Source of the DNA: Nereocystis luetkeana
Taxonomy: Eukaryota > Sar > Phaeophyceae > Laminariales > Laminariaceae
Direction of reading: 5' to 3'
Assembly: GCA_031213475.1 (NCBI GenBank)
Contig: JARUPZ010000003.1
Coordinates: forward strand, 8,672,313 to 8,736,312
Length of the DNA stretch: 64,000 bases
Below, piece after piece: positions 13,886 to 27,500 of the stretch. Each line of letters starts with the position of its first letter. The first letter of the stretch is position 1. The notes below the pieces were generated by a model that ran no database searches, was not told where the DNA came from, and saw nothing but the letters and a program-made list of their open reading frames with translations. The position numbers were made by a program, and so were the translations under genes.

Positions 13886-14348
13886 CACAACACCCGGTAC
13901 CAGTGTAGAGACTACAACAGCATGTGGTATTCGTGTGTGCAGCGCTCACCTCCCCGCTGGTAGAAACCAGAGTGGTTTGTACCTGGTAGGACGCTTGTTT
14001 CTCCCATTATTTGATTATTCGTGGTCCGTCGGCTATTTGCTAGACGTTCGTAAGCAACCTGAAAGGGATCGGTTTCCGGAGTTCGGCAATCAGGCTGGGC
14101 TGTGTTCGGAACCATCTTGGAGCGGACGTGTGCCTAAATATGCATAAACCCTACTATTGAAGGGGGTGCGTTCGAGGCCCAACCACCTCGGCCCCGCGGC
14201 GACTAAGAGAGGGCCCAATAGGGACGCAACCGGCCTAGCGGTACACATGCCACAGGTCCGTCGGACTCCGTCGACCATGATCACGCTTGTCACGAGGCAA
14301 CCGATGGGTTTGATATATGTACGAGTACGTACTACCTGGTACAAGTTT

Positions 14349-14860
14349 GCCGAGTAGCTCAGTGGATTGACCTTTAGGCTGACGGAGTAGCTCAGCGATG
14401 GAGCCTTTGTAGAGGAATTAAAGAAGGAGTACGTTTGATATCGATACGACCTCCCGCCGGCAGCATCTTCCGAGCTTGATCAAGCCCCGAATCAGCGCCT
14501 AGGTATTCCTTCGTATGTCCCCCATCCCTAGTCGTGCGTTCTTTTATTCAAGTAAGTGGTTTCATCCGCTTTCGACTCTCTGGCAGAGTGTCCTTTTATC
14601 GCGGATCTCCCCACTTGATTTCCCTTCCTCTACCCGCGACTGAAACAGCGGAAATACGACGTCTGGCGGCACTCGAACCCGGGACTTCTTTTTGCAGCGA
14701 GGTTGTATCTTGATCTCGGCTGATGGAATCCATCGACCGCAATGTGGTGCGTGTACTGATGTCTCGTTGACTTAGTATAGCTCAGTGATGTATCCCACAT
14801 GAACAAAGAGCATTTATTTGGTCGGGATACGCGACGAACTACTTCCGGTGTCATTGTGGC
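14349..14860. other. tRNA-like promoter fragments
   Basis: GAGTAGCTCAG occurs twice (14352, 14384), and TATAGCTCAGTGATG occurs near 14774. All resemble the A box or D arm of a tRNA. On the minus strand near 14665-14690, GGGTTCGAGTGCC resembles a B box. No complete cloverleaf can be drawn, so these look like remains of tRNA-derived repeats rather than a working tRNA gene. Confidence 0.25.
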
Positions 14861-15905
14861 TTGTCACCAACAGCGGCCAGTAGAAGCACTCGTGCTACGG
14901 TAGGGATTACGCTTTCAAGCGAAAGTATTTTATCACCGACAGCGCTCCTCAAACGGAGCTCTCCTCGGCCGAGGGGCTACCCTGAAGAGCTGCTTTACGG
15001 AATGTACACCTGGTATATATACTGATATGTAAATGAATGCGACTTGTTATCGTCTATCACACACATTCGACATAGATACCGCAGTACCTACGAGTACTAT
15101 AGCCCCATGAGATTCGCGTATCGATTAACAGGCTTGAACTGTTCTCAAAATCGACTTTCGGGCGGAGGAAGTAAAGCGCCCCTCAAGCGAGGAGCCTCAA
15201 AAATGTTTTTAACGAATGTCGCCACTTCCGTATAGCGCTCCGCGCCCCCGAGTAGGCACGATAGGACGTGCATCGGGCCAATAACGGGCCACCTAAAGTC
15301 TGTAGTGTGCGCACAACATATAGTGGTCTCGAGCAAAGACGCCGTACTTCAGGCGATAAGGCTTGTCGCCAGGCTGGCGATGGAGTCGGCATCCCGGGTC
15401 GGATTACAAACGACGCCTATTGTGTGTTTCACCAGGTATGCTCACAATGGTGGCGTTTGAACATTGTGAAAACATTTCGGGCGTTATAAGTTTAGATAAT
15501 GTGATTGAATTAAGAGCTGCACATTGTCAGATGACCAATAGAATAGAAATGAGGCGCGCGAGCGAAGCGAGCCTTTTGTTACTTGGTTTTTAACCAAGGA
15601 AAAAAAAAGCCTCTTCATAGCGGCTCGGATACGAGGGTAGGGTGCCTTGTTTTGAGATTTTCTCTATGTGTGTGTGAGTGTGTGTGAGTTGGTGTGTGTG
15701 ATTCAACATTTTTTTGGTCCACTTTTCACCACCGCGCTCGACGCACACGCCACCAAATCCAGTCCCCGCGGGCTCTGTGCACGCACACACACGCAAGACA
15801 CTTTTTCGTCCTGGTGGGGCGGAAAATCGTTTTCAGTTTGTCGAGCTAGGTGCGGCAATGTGTGTAGGCACGTGTTCAAAATACACAATCATAACGGTTT
15901 GTTTG

Positions 15906-16112
15906 TGCCTGCCAACAGCAGGCAGACTTACTGTGCCTGTCCACAGCATGCACACTGGGCCTGCCCACAGCAGGCGGACTATGCTTGTCCACAGCAGGCA
16001 GACTGGGCCTGTCCACAGCAGGCAGACTGGGCCTATCCACAGCAGGCAGATTGAGCCTGTCCGCAGCACTCCACAGCAGGCAGACTGGGCCTTTCCGCAG
16101 CAGGCAGACGGC
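15906..16112. repeat. 24-bp minisatellite
   Basis: Eight imperfect units of the form CCTGTCCACAGCAGGCAGACTGGG follow one another. Because 24 is divisible by three, one frame stays open (15668-16054) and encodes an 8-residue CPQQADWA repeat. No start context or downstream exon supports translation. Confidence 0.9.
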
Positions 16113-19100
16113 TTTGTTTTTTTAGCTCTTTCTTCTACCTATCAGTTACGTAATAACTAACGAAACCCAACTACGAGTAGTCATAAACAGACTTCGCCTG
16201 TCTGTCCACAGCAACGTTCGGGCCATGAGGTGGTATTGTCAGGCCTACCCTCCTACTGATGAGGGGACGGAGAAACAGGAGAAGGTCTGCTGTAGATGTT
16301 GTACATCAGTCAGTAGTAGTGGTGGCACCTGCTACGAGAACCTCTGTTGGATACATGTTCGTATGTAATGCCAGAGTGTCAGGGCGGTTTTTTTTTAGGT
16401 TTTAGTGTTGACTGTTCTTCGTCTCAATTGTTTGGCATTCAATACGAAAAAACAACTGAAACCCACGCAAATATTTTCGCACACTGAAACGCACACACTT
16501 TTCGAGTAACGTGGGGGGGGGTGGGGAATATGTACGTACTGCTGGACTACACTACAACTGTACATCGTCGTTGCCTTCGTGGGTGGGTGGGTGGGTTCGG
16601 AACGTTTACGCGCTGCTGTACTACTGTACAGCGAGGGTGGCTTGGTGGGTGGATGAGTGGGTTATGGATGGGTCGGTGGGTGGGTGTAGTATCGGTCCTG
16701 CTGGCACCGTTACAGTCGTACCACTACAGCAGTGGTATGGTACCAGAGATATACGAGGCATGTAGGTATTATTACTGCTGTAGTATCTGGTTCAGCCCAA
16801 ACGACACATTCGGCCAACTGTACGAGGGCCTTGGGACCGCTTGCTGTGCCAGCCGCAGAAGACTATGATACTATTGCATATCGCTTGCTGTGCGAAACAT
16901 TATTGCATACCAGGTACCAGGTATCGATATCTACAAGTCGTTCGAGTGCATCCGATATTGGCTGCTGCTGGGCTGCTGTGATTCTTGGATTTACAGCTAT
17001 TACGTACCTGGAATATTATTGTGGTAACGGTCGATCTTAACGACGGGTATGAAATCATGTTACTCTTGTTGTATTCTAAACATACCTGGTATGCAGGAAT
17101 GCAGGTGAGAGAGGAGATCGATGCTACTGCGTACTTTAACAGCGAACTGGTGGCCGTGTTGGCATTGCCAGGCAACTGCTGTGCTGTTCGTGCCGGGTTA
17201 GCTCGTCGAATCCAGCGTAAAAAGGCGTAGACAAAAGATCGATGATTTACGGACACGATGCCAACGGTCTACAGCTTTTACTGCACACGGTATCATATCC
17301 CCGTGGGTTCAAATTGTTTCGACTTCGACTCTGTGTTGATGTTGTTAGACTGCTGTGCCGCTGCTGCTCGAATCTAGCGCTGCAGCCTAGGTTGCACAAT
17401 ATTACTGCGAGCAGTTTCGCCTTCGTGTCGTGCTTAGTCGCACTGCGTGGCCGGGACAGTCTCCGTCTCGAGTGTTAATATATCACCGGACCACCTTGAG
17501 ATCTTCACTTCACTCATCACCTCATCATCTTGCACCTTCGACGTATGCTCTTCTTGTGTACTTGATGTGTTGTCGTAAGTAGTTGGTACATGGTACCTGG
17601 TATGATGGTAAACAGACAGACAGACAGACAGACAAGTTTGCAATCACCAAAACAGAGACTCAGTTCTGCAAACTGAGAACTGAGAATATGCGACGACAGC
17701 AGCAGCGGGCTCAGGTCGTATGCTTCCGTTAGAGAAACCCAAGCGACTTTGAAAAATCCTTCGGCGATCTCCCGAACCCGATTCTTGTGGTGAAAGCGGC
17801 ATCCACCCCAACCTGATTATTGTCGAGAATATGCGTGACTGGCTTCCGCTGGACGAGAGCCAGTGAGCGAGAGTAACACCGGCCGTGAGTCGCTGGGACA
17901 GAGGCGTGCGGTAAAGCTCGAGTTGAGTGCTACTACAAAGTATCGGCACTCGGCTAATCGTTCGAAGGGGCGAAAACAAAATGTACGGTAATCACGCCTG
18001 GAAAAAACTGAATCAAGACAAAGGGGATCAGGCAATAATCAAGAACATAAGATCTGCCAGACAAACAGAAACACAGAAAAGCAGACACAGACGAACAGGC
18101 AAGGACACAGAGAGAGAGACAGAAATTCACATTTTCGTTTAGAGAACGAGCTTTGACCTCGCCGATAAGACTGTATGGATATCCTGGCAGGCCAACCGCA
18201 TAAATGCCATGCCGAGCCGACTGCATGTATCAATTCTACTGCGCTTATATTATACGTCGACGTGTAAAACGCAGGGCACGAACAACGCAGGGCACGAACA
18301 ACGCAGGGCTTCGCATAAGTTGTGCCCACATTGCCGGGTCAGTTCGACCTTGCCCGGCACCCAGCAGCAGTAGAAGGCGAGCAATTGTCGTTGCCCTTTG
18401 AAGCGACCGCAAGATGAGCACATGGGCACATCAGCTTGGCCGACCTGCCGTGTTTACGGTGCTCGCTGTGCATGACTGGCACAGCACCGCTTTGCCTTTT
18501 CGCAGAGTGGTCCAAAACAAAACCTTGCGCCCGTTGGTTTGTGACCCAAATACAACGCAAAGGTTTTTGTGGGAGAACGTCTTCCATCTACTCCTCCGCT
18601 CCACACAGGGTAAGCGAAAAACGCGTAGCGCACAGCTGCGCTCCGGCACGTGGCGAATAAGGTCTTGGATGTTGTCATTGCTCAGAAATACAACCACGAT
18701 TGGGCGATTTTCTTTCAAGGATCGCGCTCAGTATACAGTACTGCAAACGGCAGCATGTCGCACACAAACACGCAAGTGAGGACACCCACACATTTCATCC
18801 CTACATCCCAGTAAACAACCATCTCACAGAAAAGCTCCCAATACCTACCGTCGGTGGATCATACTCATGACCGTCTTCGTGGTATCATCCTGTAAGGTAA
18901 ACAGGCTAAAGACTACATGATGATGTGCTTCCCATCGCCAAACAAACCACAGCTACGGTAGCATCACCGGCTTTGCCCTCCATTCGGATCCCATGCTTCC
19001 CCCGAGTTACTACAAGTTGTCTCGATGAGGGTTCCTACAACACCTCATCGGGCGGCTCGACGACCTCTTCCCCAAGAAACGTCTAGAATAGGAAAACGGG

Positions 19101-19366
19101 CGATGACCGAAGAGAGATCGATCTGAACTTGCAAAACTACAGCCCGCCGTCCCGCGCGAGACGTCACCTCTCTCGGCTCCCCCGTCCTCTCATTCTGCTT
19201 CCACGCCAAGGTAGTGGTCTGCTGCCATCGAATGCGACGAAGCCCGCCTTTCACTTAACACAATCCGAACAAAACGCAATCAACAAGGAGGATTTGACAC
19301 CAAAGCTTGTCTGTTGCACCAAATGAATACCCGGTATACAGTTGCCGTCGATCCCCGCATCAGGTG

Positions 19367-22300
19367 TCAGAGCGTGAGAGCCATCGTTTCGCTCTCCACC
19401 TGCTCTACGGGACACGTGGGGCATTTGAACTTGGACCCGTTTCTAGCCAATCGGCTGACGCTCGATCTGAGCACGGCGTGACCGCACTTGAGTAGGACCG
19501 GAGGGTTCTCGGGGGTGCTATGCATGCAATTGCAGAGAAATACGGCGTGGGGATTGGGAGGGGGGGCGGGGGGTGAGGGGAACCGAACGATGACGCCCTG
19601 AACAGATAGAATCACGGCATGCCACACTGGGACGAAGCGTGTGCACTGTGGCTCGTAGTTGAACCAAGTATCTGCTAAAATAATACCTTTCGACATGAAG
19701 AAAAACAATGTAATATCTGATGCACGACAATAGTAGACAGGGTAAACACGACCGATACCTCCATGTTGGACTGTATGTGTGCAGACTGGTTGTGGCAGCA
19801 CATGCCATGCAAAATTCAACATATAGCCAGCCCTACACGAACATGTTACCTCGGTTCTCGCGACACAGGACAAGAGAACATGCTGTGGTAGCGCATGCCG
19901 GGGGGGAGCGGGACCTCCAGAGGGAGCTCCTGCATGCCGTCCCACTCCTTGTTGCTGCCTCTCACAACGGCGGCCATCTTGACGAGTGTGGGTAAAGCCA
20001 ACACCCCAGCCTGATTATTGAAAATCAAGGAGGATGTGAGCGGTCGGTTGATAGGAAGAGTACGCGAGGTTGATAGCCAGGGTGAATATACTCATACCGC
20101 TCAACTAGCTTAGGGGGGGCAAACAAAAGGAGACCACGGCCCACGTCCGCTGCGAGATATCTACAGTGACATATTCCATTCGGGTGGCGACAGCTCCTGT
20201 TCCAACAAGTGGATTACGTTTTGGACAAAAGCACCTGTGGTGGGATGCTACACTGAGCCGGACGCGAAAAGCTTAATTTCTCTTGGTGAAGGATGTTTCC
20301 AAACATCCTCCGAGTCGAAAAGGTAAGTTCAGCTTAGAGCGTCAATCGCATCAAGGAGTGGGGCAGAAAGTGGAGTAAATCCCAGACTCACTCGAAACGC
20401 AACGGAGAGTATGCTCTCTCGCGATAGGCCAGATACACGGCTACCGTCAACAACGACGGCCTCCTTCACTCGTGTCCACAGGTCTGCGGATAGGAGGTGA
20501 CTGTAAGGTGACTCTTCCAGCCTTCCTGCCCACAAGAGACTCCCCATCAATTCCTGCATATCGATCACGTCGGAAAAACAAATGCAAATTGCGGGGTGGG
20601 AGGGGGAAAATGTCCGATAATCTTCCAGTTCGGCTAATCCGGGAAACACGAAACCGCCTACGACGCTGCACACAAGAAAAATAGTACATATGCCAGGCGT
20701 TTTTGCCAGATAAAACCGCACGAGCGCAGGACGTACCATCTCCGCGGTCCCGGAGGTGTCGTGCGCTAACGGTGAGGGAGGACAGGGTGCAAGTTTGCGC
20801 GACGGCATAGCGGTCTATGTACCGGGACACGGCCGCAGCTAGCCCCCTGGGAGGAAAACAATGGAGCAAGACACCGCGTGAAGCACGATCATCTTCGACG
20901 GTGCGCTACTCCGAGATACGCCCACGAATATAAATGTTTTAGTGCAGTACTGTAGTTGGGTAATAACTCCTGCGGGGCGCTAGTGTCACCTGTATCTCTC
21001 GCATGTGCGCCTCGGCTAAAGGCGTGAGTCTTTCCCGAATGAATTGCATCGCCTCTCGTCGAAGCTGCGGGTCAGCGCCCTGCACACACACAAAACAAAA
21101 AACGAGGCGATGCGTGACGGGCGCAATAGTTAGCCGCCGACGCGCGCATCTAGACGGCAAGGATACCCATAGGGGAGGAACTTCGCGCTGCACACACAGC
21201 AAACGTATTCATTGCCGCAGCCGCAGACCTTCACCCGAGCCGACACCTGCTGGCAGTATTTTGCCAGCTGTGGGGATGCCAGTCGAACCTACAAAAAATC
21301 TAGCACTAGCGTAAATTGCGTGAGTCGATTATTTTGGCTTGTACATCGTCGCCAGGCAACACGCGCGGCAAGGAAGCCTTCAGCCTTATCGTAGAGGATA
21401 CCTTCAACTCGGTCGCGCGAAAAATGCAGCAGAGCATCTACCTAAAACCAGAAAAGTGAAACCATCTCCCCGCGATACCCCCTATCCTTGTGCTGACCTT
21501 CAAAAAGCAGAGGAAACGCAAGCGGGCAAGCTGGAACTCCAACGAGCTGCCCACCCCTGCCAAAGCCGTCCGTCGCTTTTCAAACCACCTAGTCAGGTAT
21601 TTGGCGGCGAAGGCGTTCGTGTGGAGGGGGAAACGGCGGGGAGGGAGAGCCATGCGTGGTCAGGTTGAGACCTAGACGAGCCTCAACAATGTGTTTCGGT
21701 TGACAAAGGGCCCGGCGTTGATCCTTCCCCTCGCGCATCAACACATCAAAATATTATATGTGCGGTATGGCCTGCCGTCAATCAATTGACAGTTTCGGCG
21801 AGACCGCCTCCACCCTTCAACTTGAGATAAACTAAAAGCCAGGCCACAGCGAACGGCAACCTGAAACACGCAACGCAAAACCAAATACGGTATGGCGAGC
21901 AAAAGTGAAACGCACACGGGCACGCGGACGAGGAAGCGCGGCAGGAGGAAACAGTCACCAAAGCGACAAAACTTATCGGCCGGTCTTTACAAGCTGCTGG
22001 ATTTCAGCCTACTCGGCAGAATGCAGCACAGGCCGCAGTCCATCGCGTCGGAGACCGTATCTGCAGCAATCGACAACACCATACCGATATCACCACGCGA
22101 GCCGATGGCGCCTGGCAACAGTAAGAAAAAACGAAGGACGGCATCTCCGTTTTTGACTGGAGTATGACTATTCAGGTGGGTAAAGACTGCAACGGTTCGC
22201 GCGCAGTAGACAAACCTGCCTCCGGGGTCTCAAGGGAGCATCTCCCCGTGTCTTGACTAGTTGGTGATTGGGAGGAACCAATGTGCCCGCGCCTTTCGTT

Positions 22301-24421
22301 GTTGCAACGCGCTAGAGGCCAACCGAATTTCGAGCTTACAGCTATCGACACTTGCTCACTTGAAATTACAGGAAACAGATACTGGCGGCCGCGCGTCGTT
22401 GCGACAAGTGTTTTTTTTTTTTTTGCTCATCCCATTTATTATCTTCGCACATCCTCCTCTCTCTCCTTCCAACTCGTAACTCAGATCCGGGGTCACGTAG
22501 CAGGCTCTTCTCCCCCCTTCCCGCTACGGTACGTGCCTTCATTTTTATCGCGAGAAGATTTCAGCCTTTTCTTCCCTCGTCGACCTGCATCGAATTGTAC
22601 CGACCCACGCTGCAAGGCGCTCTCAACAATTGAATCCTTTATATTTTTTATTTTTGCAAATAAAGTCAAACGTCCGACCCACCTGGGGCTCGAAGCCAGG
22701 ACTCAAACAAAAGTAGAATTCGAGGTTAACCACTTGAACCACCGGGGCGACAATGTGATGTGTCTAATCGGCACAACGAACCAGATCCGGCGATTGTGTA
22801 GCGCGGCGCTTTTATACACGGAGCTAATGTTCTGCTTGTGAGATCTCCAACACAGTAAACGTTTTGTAGACGATTTTCGACGTGCGAAATGCAAGACCGA
22901 AATAAAAAAGAACAGCATGCCTGTGCCAAAAACAAACCTGTCCGCGGGACCGAGATTCTGCTTGTTGAGTGCCTCAAGCACCCCGTGCATCTCCAGCAAC
23001 TGGGAACGCGTGTCCGCCGGCACCGTCGCGGGAGACTCCTAAAATCGTAGCGCGTAGCACACGATGCAGCATTCAAGAGGCGTTAGCTTCTACGCGTTCT
23101 GAAGTTTTTATGGCTGTCGAAAATGAATCACATATTTCCGCAGAGTAAGCGAGGACCAGGCGAAGAAACCTGCCAAGAAATCGACGCCAACTCCCCCGCC
23201 CGCCCCGCCTTCGCGCCAAAACGAAAAACCAGAACGTACGCGTGCTTCAACACTAACGACGAGAAGGTAGCTGGCTTGGGTCTTACCCGAACCCGAGCAC
23301 GCGTGCCGCCCGTCTTGCTATCGTGGTGGTGCAAAAGTGCAACAACGCCACCACCAATAACGACCCACCCCCAAGCACCACCCGTCTTACGTGCCCAAAC
23401 GCAACCCTCCCCTCTCGCTCAACCGCCGCCCCCGCCCACTCCCCAGGAAGGCCCAGTCGTGCATCGCTAGCCTGTCTCACCTCTGCTAACTTTGCTGCCG
23501 ACCGGAACGCTCCTTTGCGGTAGAGGTGGGTGATGATGGCCGTGTGTAGAGCCTTCTGGTTGAGCGCAGGGGTTCTTCGGATGCTCTCCACATCGCCCCC
23601 GAAATGCTGCTTGTTTGAAGACGTGCGATCCGAGTCGGAGAGTTAGGTCAAATAAATAATGGGGGTCTCGCGAGGAGGGAGGAATTTCCGCGCCCTTGTT
23701 CCCTCGTCGGCATTAAACAAGCGCCCCACAAAGCGGTTGAAGCACCCCTATGACCGTCATGCCCTTTGTATCCTTCGAGCCAACAGAAGAACAAGCAGAA
23801 GCATAAACTACCTAAACAAAAACAGGAAACCAAACTTGTGAGGCATCATACCTTCTCTGCCGCCTTAGCCAGCTTAGAAATCGTGGCGTGGAAGTTCTTG
23901 TGCTCCGACGCCACAGACTCCAAAGGCTTCAACCTTTCGATCCCCTTAACCAGCTCCGCCAGTATCGCCTCGCTCCCAACGCCCGCGCCCCCGCCACCAC
24001 CACCTTTCGAGTATTCCAGGTCCATCTCCTCGGCCCCCGTGTTATCCCCTTCCGCAGTCCCTGCTACTGCTTGCGGGGAGTACGGCGCTTTCGACGGAGA
24101 TTTCAATGATGGAGTTTTCATCGGTGATCTCATAGAAGCAGAGGAAGAACAAGGAGACGCGGAATCGACTACCGATGGAGACTTAGAAGGCGACCTCTTT
24201 GCAGCTGCTTGTGACGGAGTTTTCGTGGGAGACTTCCCAAAGGATTGCCCGGACCCTTTCGCCCGCAGCCGGTCGTCCAGGCTTCTTTTCGCGTTGGCGA
24301 TGAGATCAGCGACGCCGTCTATCGCTTTGCCGGTCACCCAGAGGTTCTTTGCCTGTCTGGCCTCCGCTTTGCTGAGTTCGGCGCCGAGGGCGGGGGGCGG
24401 GATCGAGGTGGGCAACGACAT
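19367..24421 (-). CDS. RMND5: RMND5/GID2-type E3 ubiquitin ligase subunit (CTLH/GID complex)
   Basis: Catalytic RING subunit of the GID/CTLH ubiquitin ligase, cytosolic or nuclear; partners in this family are MAEA/GID9 and RanBP9-like scaffolds. Minus-strand exons, in order: 24421-23852, 23606-23481, 23038-22938, 21588-21498, 21079-20990, 20553-20392, 20010-19850, 19517-19367 (483 residues; human RMND5A has 391). All introns are GT-AG and every phase closes. Residues 150-190 match the family N-terminal helix (ASEHKNFHATISKLAKAAEK), 191-232 the LisH region, and 233-330 CTLH/CRA (RWFEKRRTALAG; SSLEFQLARLRFL). ELMGSLLWAGRLEESPYSHL is next. The degenerate RING is C427, C445-G-H447 and CPTC at 466-469, ending CPVEQ. 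An extra Ser/Pro-rich insert occupies residues 63-116. The exon 2 acceptor is a tandem CAAG/CAG, so a one-residue shift is possible. Confidence 0.94.
21247..21288 (-). other. Possible 42-nt cassette exon in RMND5 intron 4
   Basis: On the minus strand, TTTTTTGTAG precedes and CAG/GTGTCG follows a 42-nt block that is in phase 0 and reads VRLASPQLAKYCQQ. The family alignment is continuous without it, so it is either an alternative exon or chance. Confidence 0.25.
22411..22751 (-). mobile_element. tRNA-derived SINE, full-length copy 1
   Basis: Read on the minus strand it begins GTCGCCCCGGTGGTTCAAG with a tRNA-like head. An A-box-like D arm (GTGGTTCAAGTGGTTAACC) is followed by a T arm near 22680-22700. 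A body of about 260 bp ends in a 14-base poly(A), seen as T on the plus strand at 22411-22424. One base in the T arm (CTGGCTTCGAGCCCCAG) departs from copy 2. It lies in intron 3 of the RMND5-like gene, in the same orientation as that gene. Confidence 0.88.
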
Positions 24422-24471
24422 CCCACCAAGCTTCGTCGTCGCGCTATGTTATCGGTGCTGTGTGCGCTCAA

Positions 24472-24502
<31 letters not shown>

Positions 24503-24519
24503 TTGCCGACGCTGCTGCT
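24472..24519. repeat. CTG/CAG microsatellite upstream of RMND5
   Basis: About 48 bp of mainly CTG on the plus strand, 50 bp upstream of the RMND5 start, so it may lie in its 5' untranslated region. Confidence 0.85.
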
Positions 24520-27500
24520 GTCGTTCTTGTTTATCACCGTAGCCTTGGCTGCCGATGCGTGAAAACGTAGTTGTAGGACAGTCCGATATCTTCAAGTCGC
24601 ACCTTTCGGTGTCTGTTCGCCGCCGCGGATATGTTCAGACACAACAGCAAGAGTTGTTGCTTAGGGTCTTACACGAAATAACTTCGTGCCCGTTGTCTTG
24701 TGGCCCCGAACAGAAACCGTCACCAAACAATTTCTGCCGATGTGTTACTCTCCCTGGATTCAGCCTGACTCCGTTGAAGACGTGCTCACCCCTCAAACTT
24801 AGCAATCCCTGCCGATATTCCTTGACCGAGACGCTTCCCGTCTAGGGAGTAAAGCACACCTTCAGCGGCCGATGTCCAACTCGCTACGCCTAGCGTTGCC
24901 CTTGTCAAACTTGGGTAAACGTCGCTCTTTGCGCATTCAGCCCGATGGCGAATCTATAGACCGTAAACGGCGCTCGGAAACGGCCGCGGCCTCGTCTGGC
25001 GATATAGTAGCGCAAAAGGGGCTCCTTGTCCAGAAATTTTGCGCGCAGGGTTTTCCTCTAAGGGCCAGACAGAACGCACCAGGACGCAGAATAAAAAGAG
25101 CGGACAGAACGTGCAGCGAGGTACGCCGGGAAACCGTTAGGCACGCTACATGATAGCACCAACAGGCGAAACTACAAAACAATAGCGCACGAAAGATGAC
25201 GGGGGGCAGCCATAGTGGAATGGGACTAGACGCTCGTGATCCCAGGTGATAAAGAGCGCATAAACCCCGGCACCGTGCAACGGAGGGAGTTCGTTGTTTC
25301 CAAGGGGGGTGGCGTGTCTGTCAAGGGTTTCACGCCAAAAACAACGGAAAATGATTCACTCGCAGAGGCATACATGGCACACATCAAATTGGAATACAGC
25401 GCCGGAGGTTCGAGTATCGTTAGCATGGCAAACGGAGACGCAGGAGGGTATACAAAACATTCCTGTGCGCTGACCGAGATTTGTTGTCCCTCCGGTGCGA
25501 TGTTATGGGGACACAACATCGCATGGCGGTGTCAGTCCCTGTTGCCGCGCAGGAGGGGGGGAGTTCCACATCAACGGCCAGCAGCTAGTTGGATTTGAAC
25601 GGCCGGGGAGCATATTTTCTTATACACTGGCTCTCTGCTCGAGGGTATGATGGTACCCCGTGTGCACAGAAACCATCACATCGATCGCCACCATCGTTGT
25701 CCGCAAAACCTGATACTATCTCAAAGAAACAACCGAAGCGGCCAGTGTTGGGCGACAGGGTCTACGCCAGTACCTCACCAGAGCTCCGGAAAAACTGAGG
25801 AAACTCTACACTCGCAGATAATTTGCGTTGTAGCGAATCCCTTCTCCAATCACTGTATTTTCAGCTCGAGCTGCTCCGTCTGCAGCAAGCCCCGGGCATC
25901 ATATTCCCCGTCAATTCTGGTAACACTTCCTGCACACAAAACGACCTAAGTCCTCACGAAGTGTGCCCTTAAGCTTCGGCCCATACGAACCGCCCTCCGA
26001 AACCTATGACCTCATGTATTCGTCAATCACGGCAGGATTTAAGGACCAACCGGAGCACAAACCCTGAATGTACTCGGCATGTTCGACGTGAAACACACAT
26101 GTTCGATGTGAAACACACATTTCTCCGAAACAACTGACACCACCGCTTTCCCAGTACTTGGATATTGTCAAAATAGACCACCCGGGCTTTTTTCGCCAGT
26201 CATGTCCTCAACACGAGTGGGAAGAAAAAGTAGACGGAAGCCGAATATGTCTACCAAAGGCCCTTGTTACGTGCGTCGCGCATGACAAGAGTAGGTTGCT
26301 TTCTTTAGGGAAGCGGGCGTCAACCAAATAGTGCTCGAGATGAGCCGAAACCTGGTGCGTTAGGCTCATGAAGTTTGGCCGGAGAGCATTTACGGGAGTG
26401 CCACCCATCAAAACAGCGTGGCAGACTTGGTAAGATAGTGTGGCTGCCGCTTGTAAACCCCTCAGCAGGATATTTATAACTGTCAACTTGCGTGCGTTGC
26501 TGGATGGTAGACGGTGGTAGTTATTCGTCGTTGTCGTCTCGTCGACACTGCAAAATTTGTTTCGCTGTAAAAACAGTTGCAGTAGTAATAGCTGTGCTTG
26601 CAGTTTGGTCAGATGACAAAGAAGACGTCGGATCAGGCTCCAATACGCTACTACTATTGTACTAATGTTGCTGTAGTACCGGACACGAGAGAGAAGACAT
26701 TCGGGTCAGGGTTCAGGCTCGATGCGTTACTGCTGTGTCGTCTGCAATAAGTATCACGTACTCGTACAGTAGTAGTACCACACAGCAACAACAATATTAC
26801 TGCTGCATCGTGCTATACATCCGTGCGTACAGTACTGGTATGAAAAAAATCTGGAGTCTGGAGTCGACCTCGAGTTTGACGAAAATCAACAGGAACAGCG
26901 GGATGCTGCTGTTGCTGCAGCTGGAGCTAGCTGTGCTCCCGACGGAGTGTTTGGGTCCACGCTGCCGAGACGCAGTTGTCTCGCCATGGCGCAGCCAGCG
27001 TAAAGCAAAAAGCACACCAACAGCACGGAGCCAGGAACGCAGTTCCGGCCATTTCTATTTGCGGCTCTGGGCGCGCAGCGGCGGCGGCGCTGCTCAGCTG
27101 CTTGTCGCTTAATCGACAGCTGCCCCGTGCTTGATCGTGTATTTTGGGGTTTGGTATTTCAAACCCGGGGACACTTGGCCCCATGTTGTTTTTCATAAAA
27201 CGCCCCACCATCTACTACCGAATGTCACGGCGGGGGGCTTCAACCATTTTTTTGGACACCTTGTTTTATTTGCGTCAAATTTTTAAATCAGAGAGACCAC
27301 CAGCTGCACGTGTCACCGGTTCTCACAGGTGTGGTTCAGGCAGTGTACCAGGTGCCGCCAAAGTCGCGGGACGTGCTTATCCTCTGTTTTCGAACGCGCG
27401 ACCTGATAGGCCACCCACCGCAAGCGCGCAAAGACGTACGCGGGGGAAACCTTTCGTCTTTAGGCGAAAAGGCGCGAGTATCACTGGGGTTTGATGAGGC

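Noticed and set aside
14641-14760. Possible tRNA gene on the minus strand
   Set aside because: A B-box-like GGGTTCGAG is present, but the T stem does not pair properly and no A box lies at the right distance.
15906-16112. CRISPR-like regular repeats
   Set aside because: The units are contiguous with no unique spacers; this is a eukaryotic minisatellite.
18339-18780. Region open in several frames on both strands with Cys/His-rich stretches
   Set aside because: Considered as a transposase zinc-finger tail, but the Cys spacing does not fit and reading frames conflict.
22660-22751. Possible genuine tRNA gene
   Set aside because: The same tRNA-like head with the same trailing body occurs at 32540-32630, which marks it as a SINE head.
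25226-25598. Protein-like frames on both strands
   Set aside because: No start context or family; cannot decide between strands, so no gene is called.
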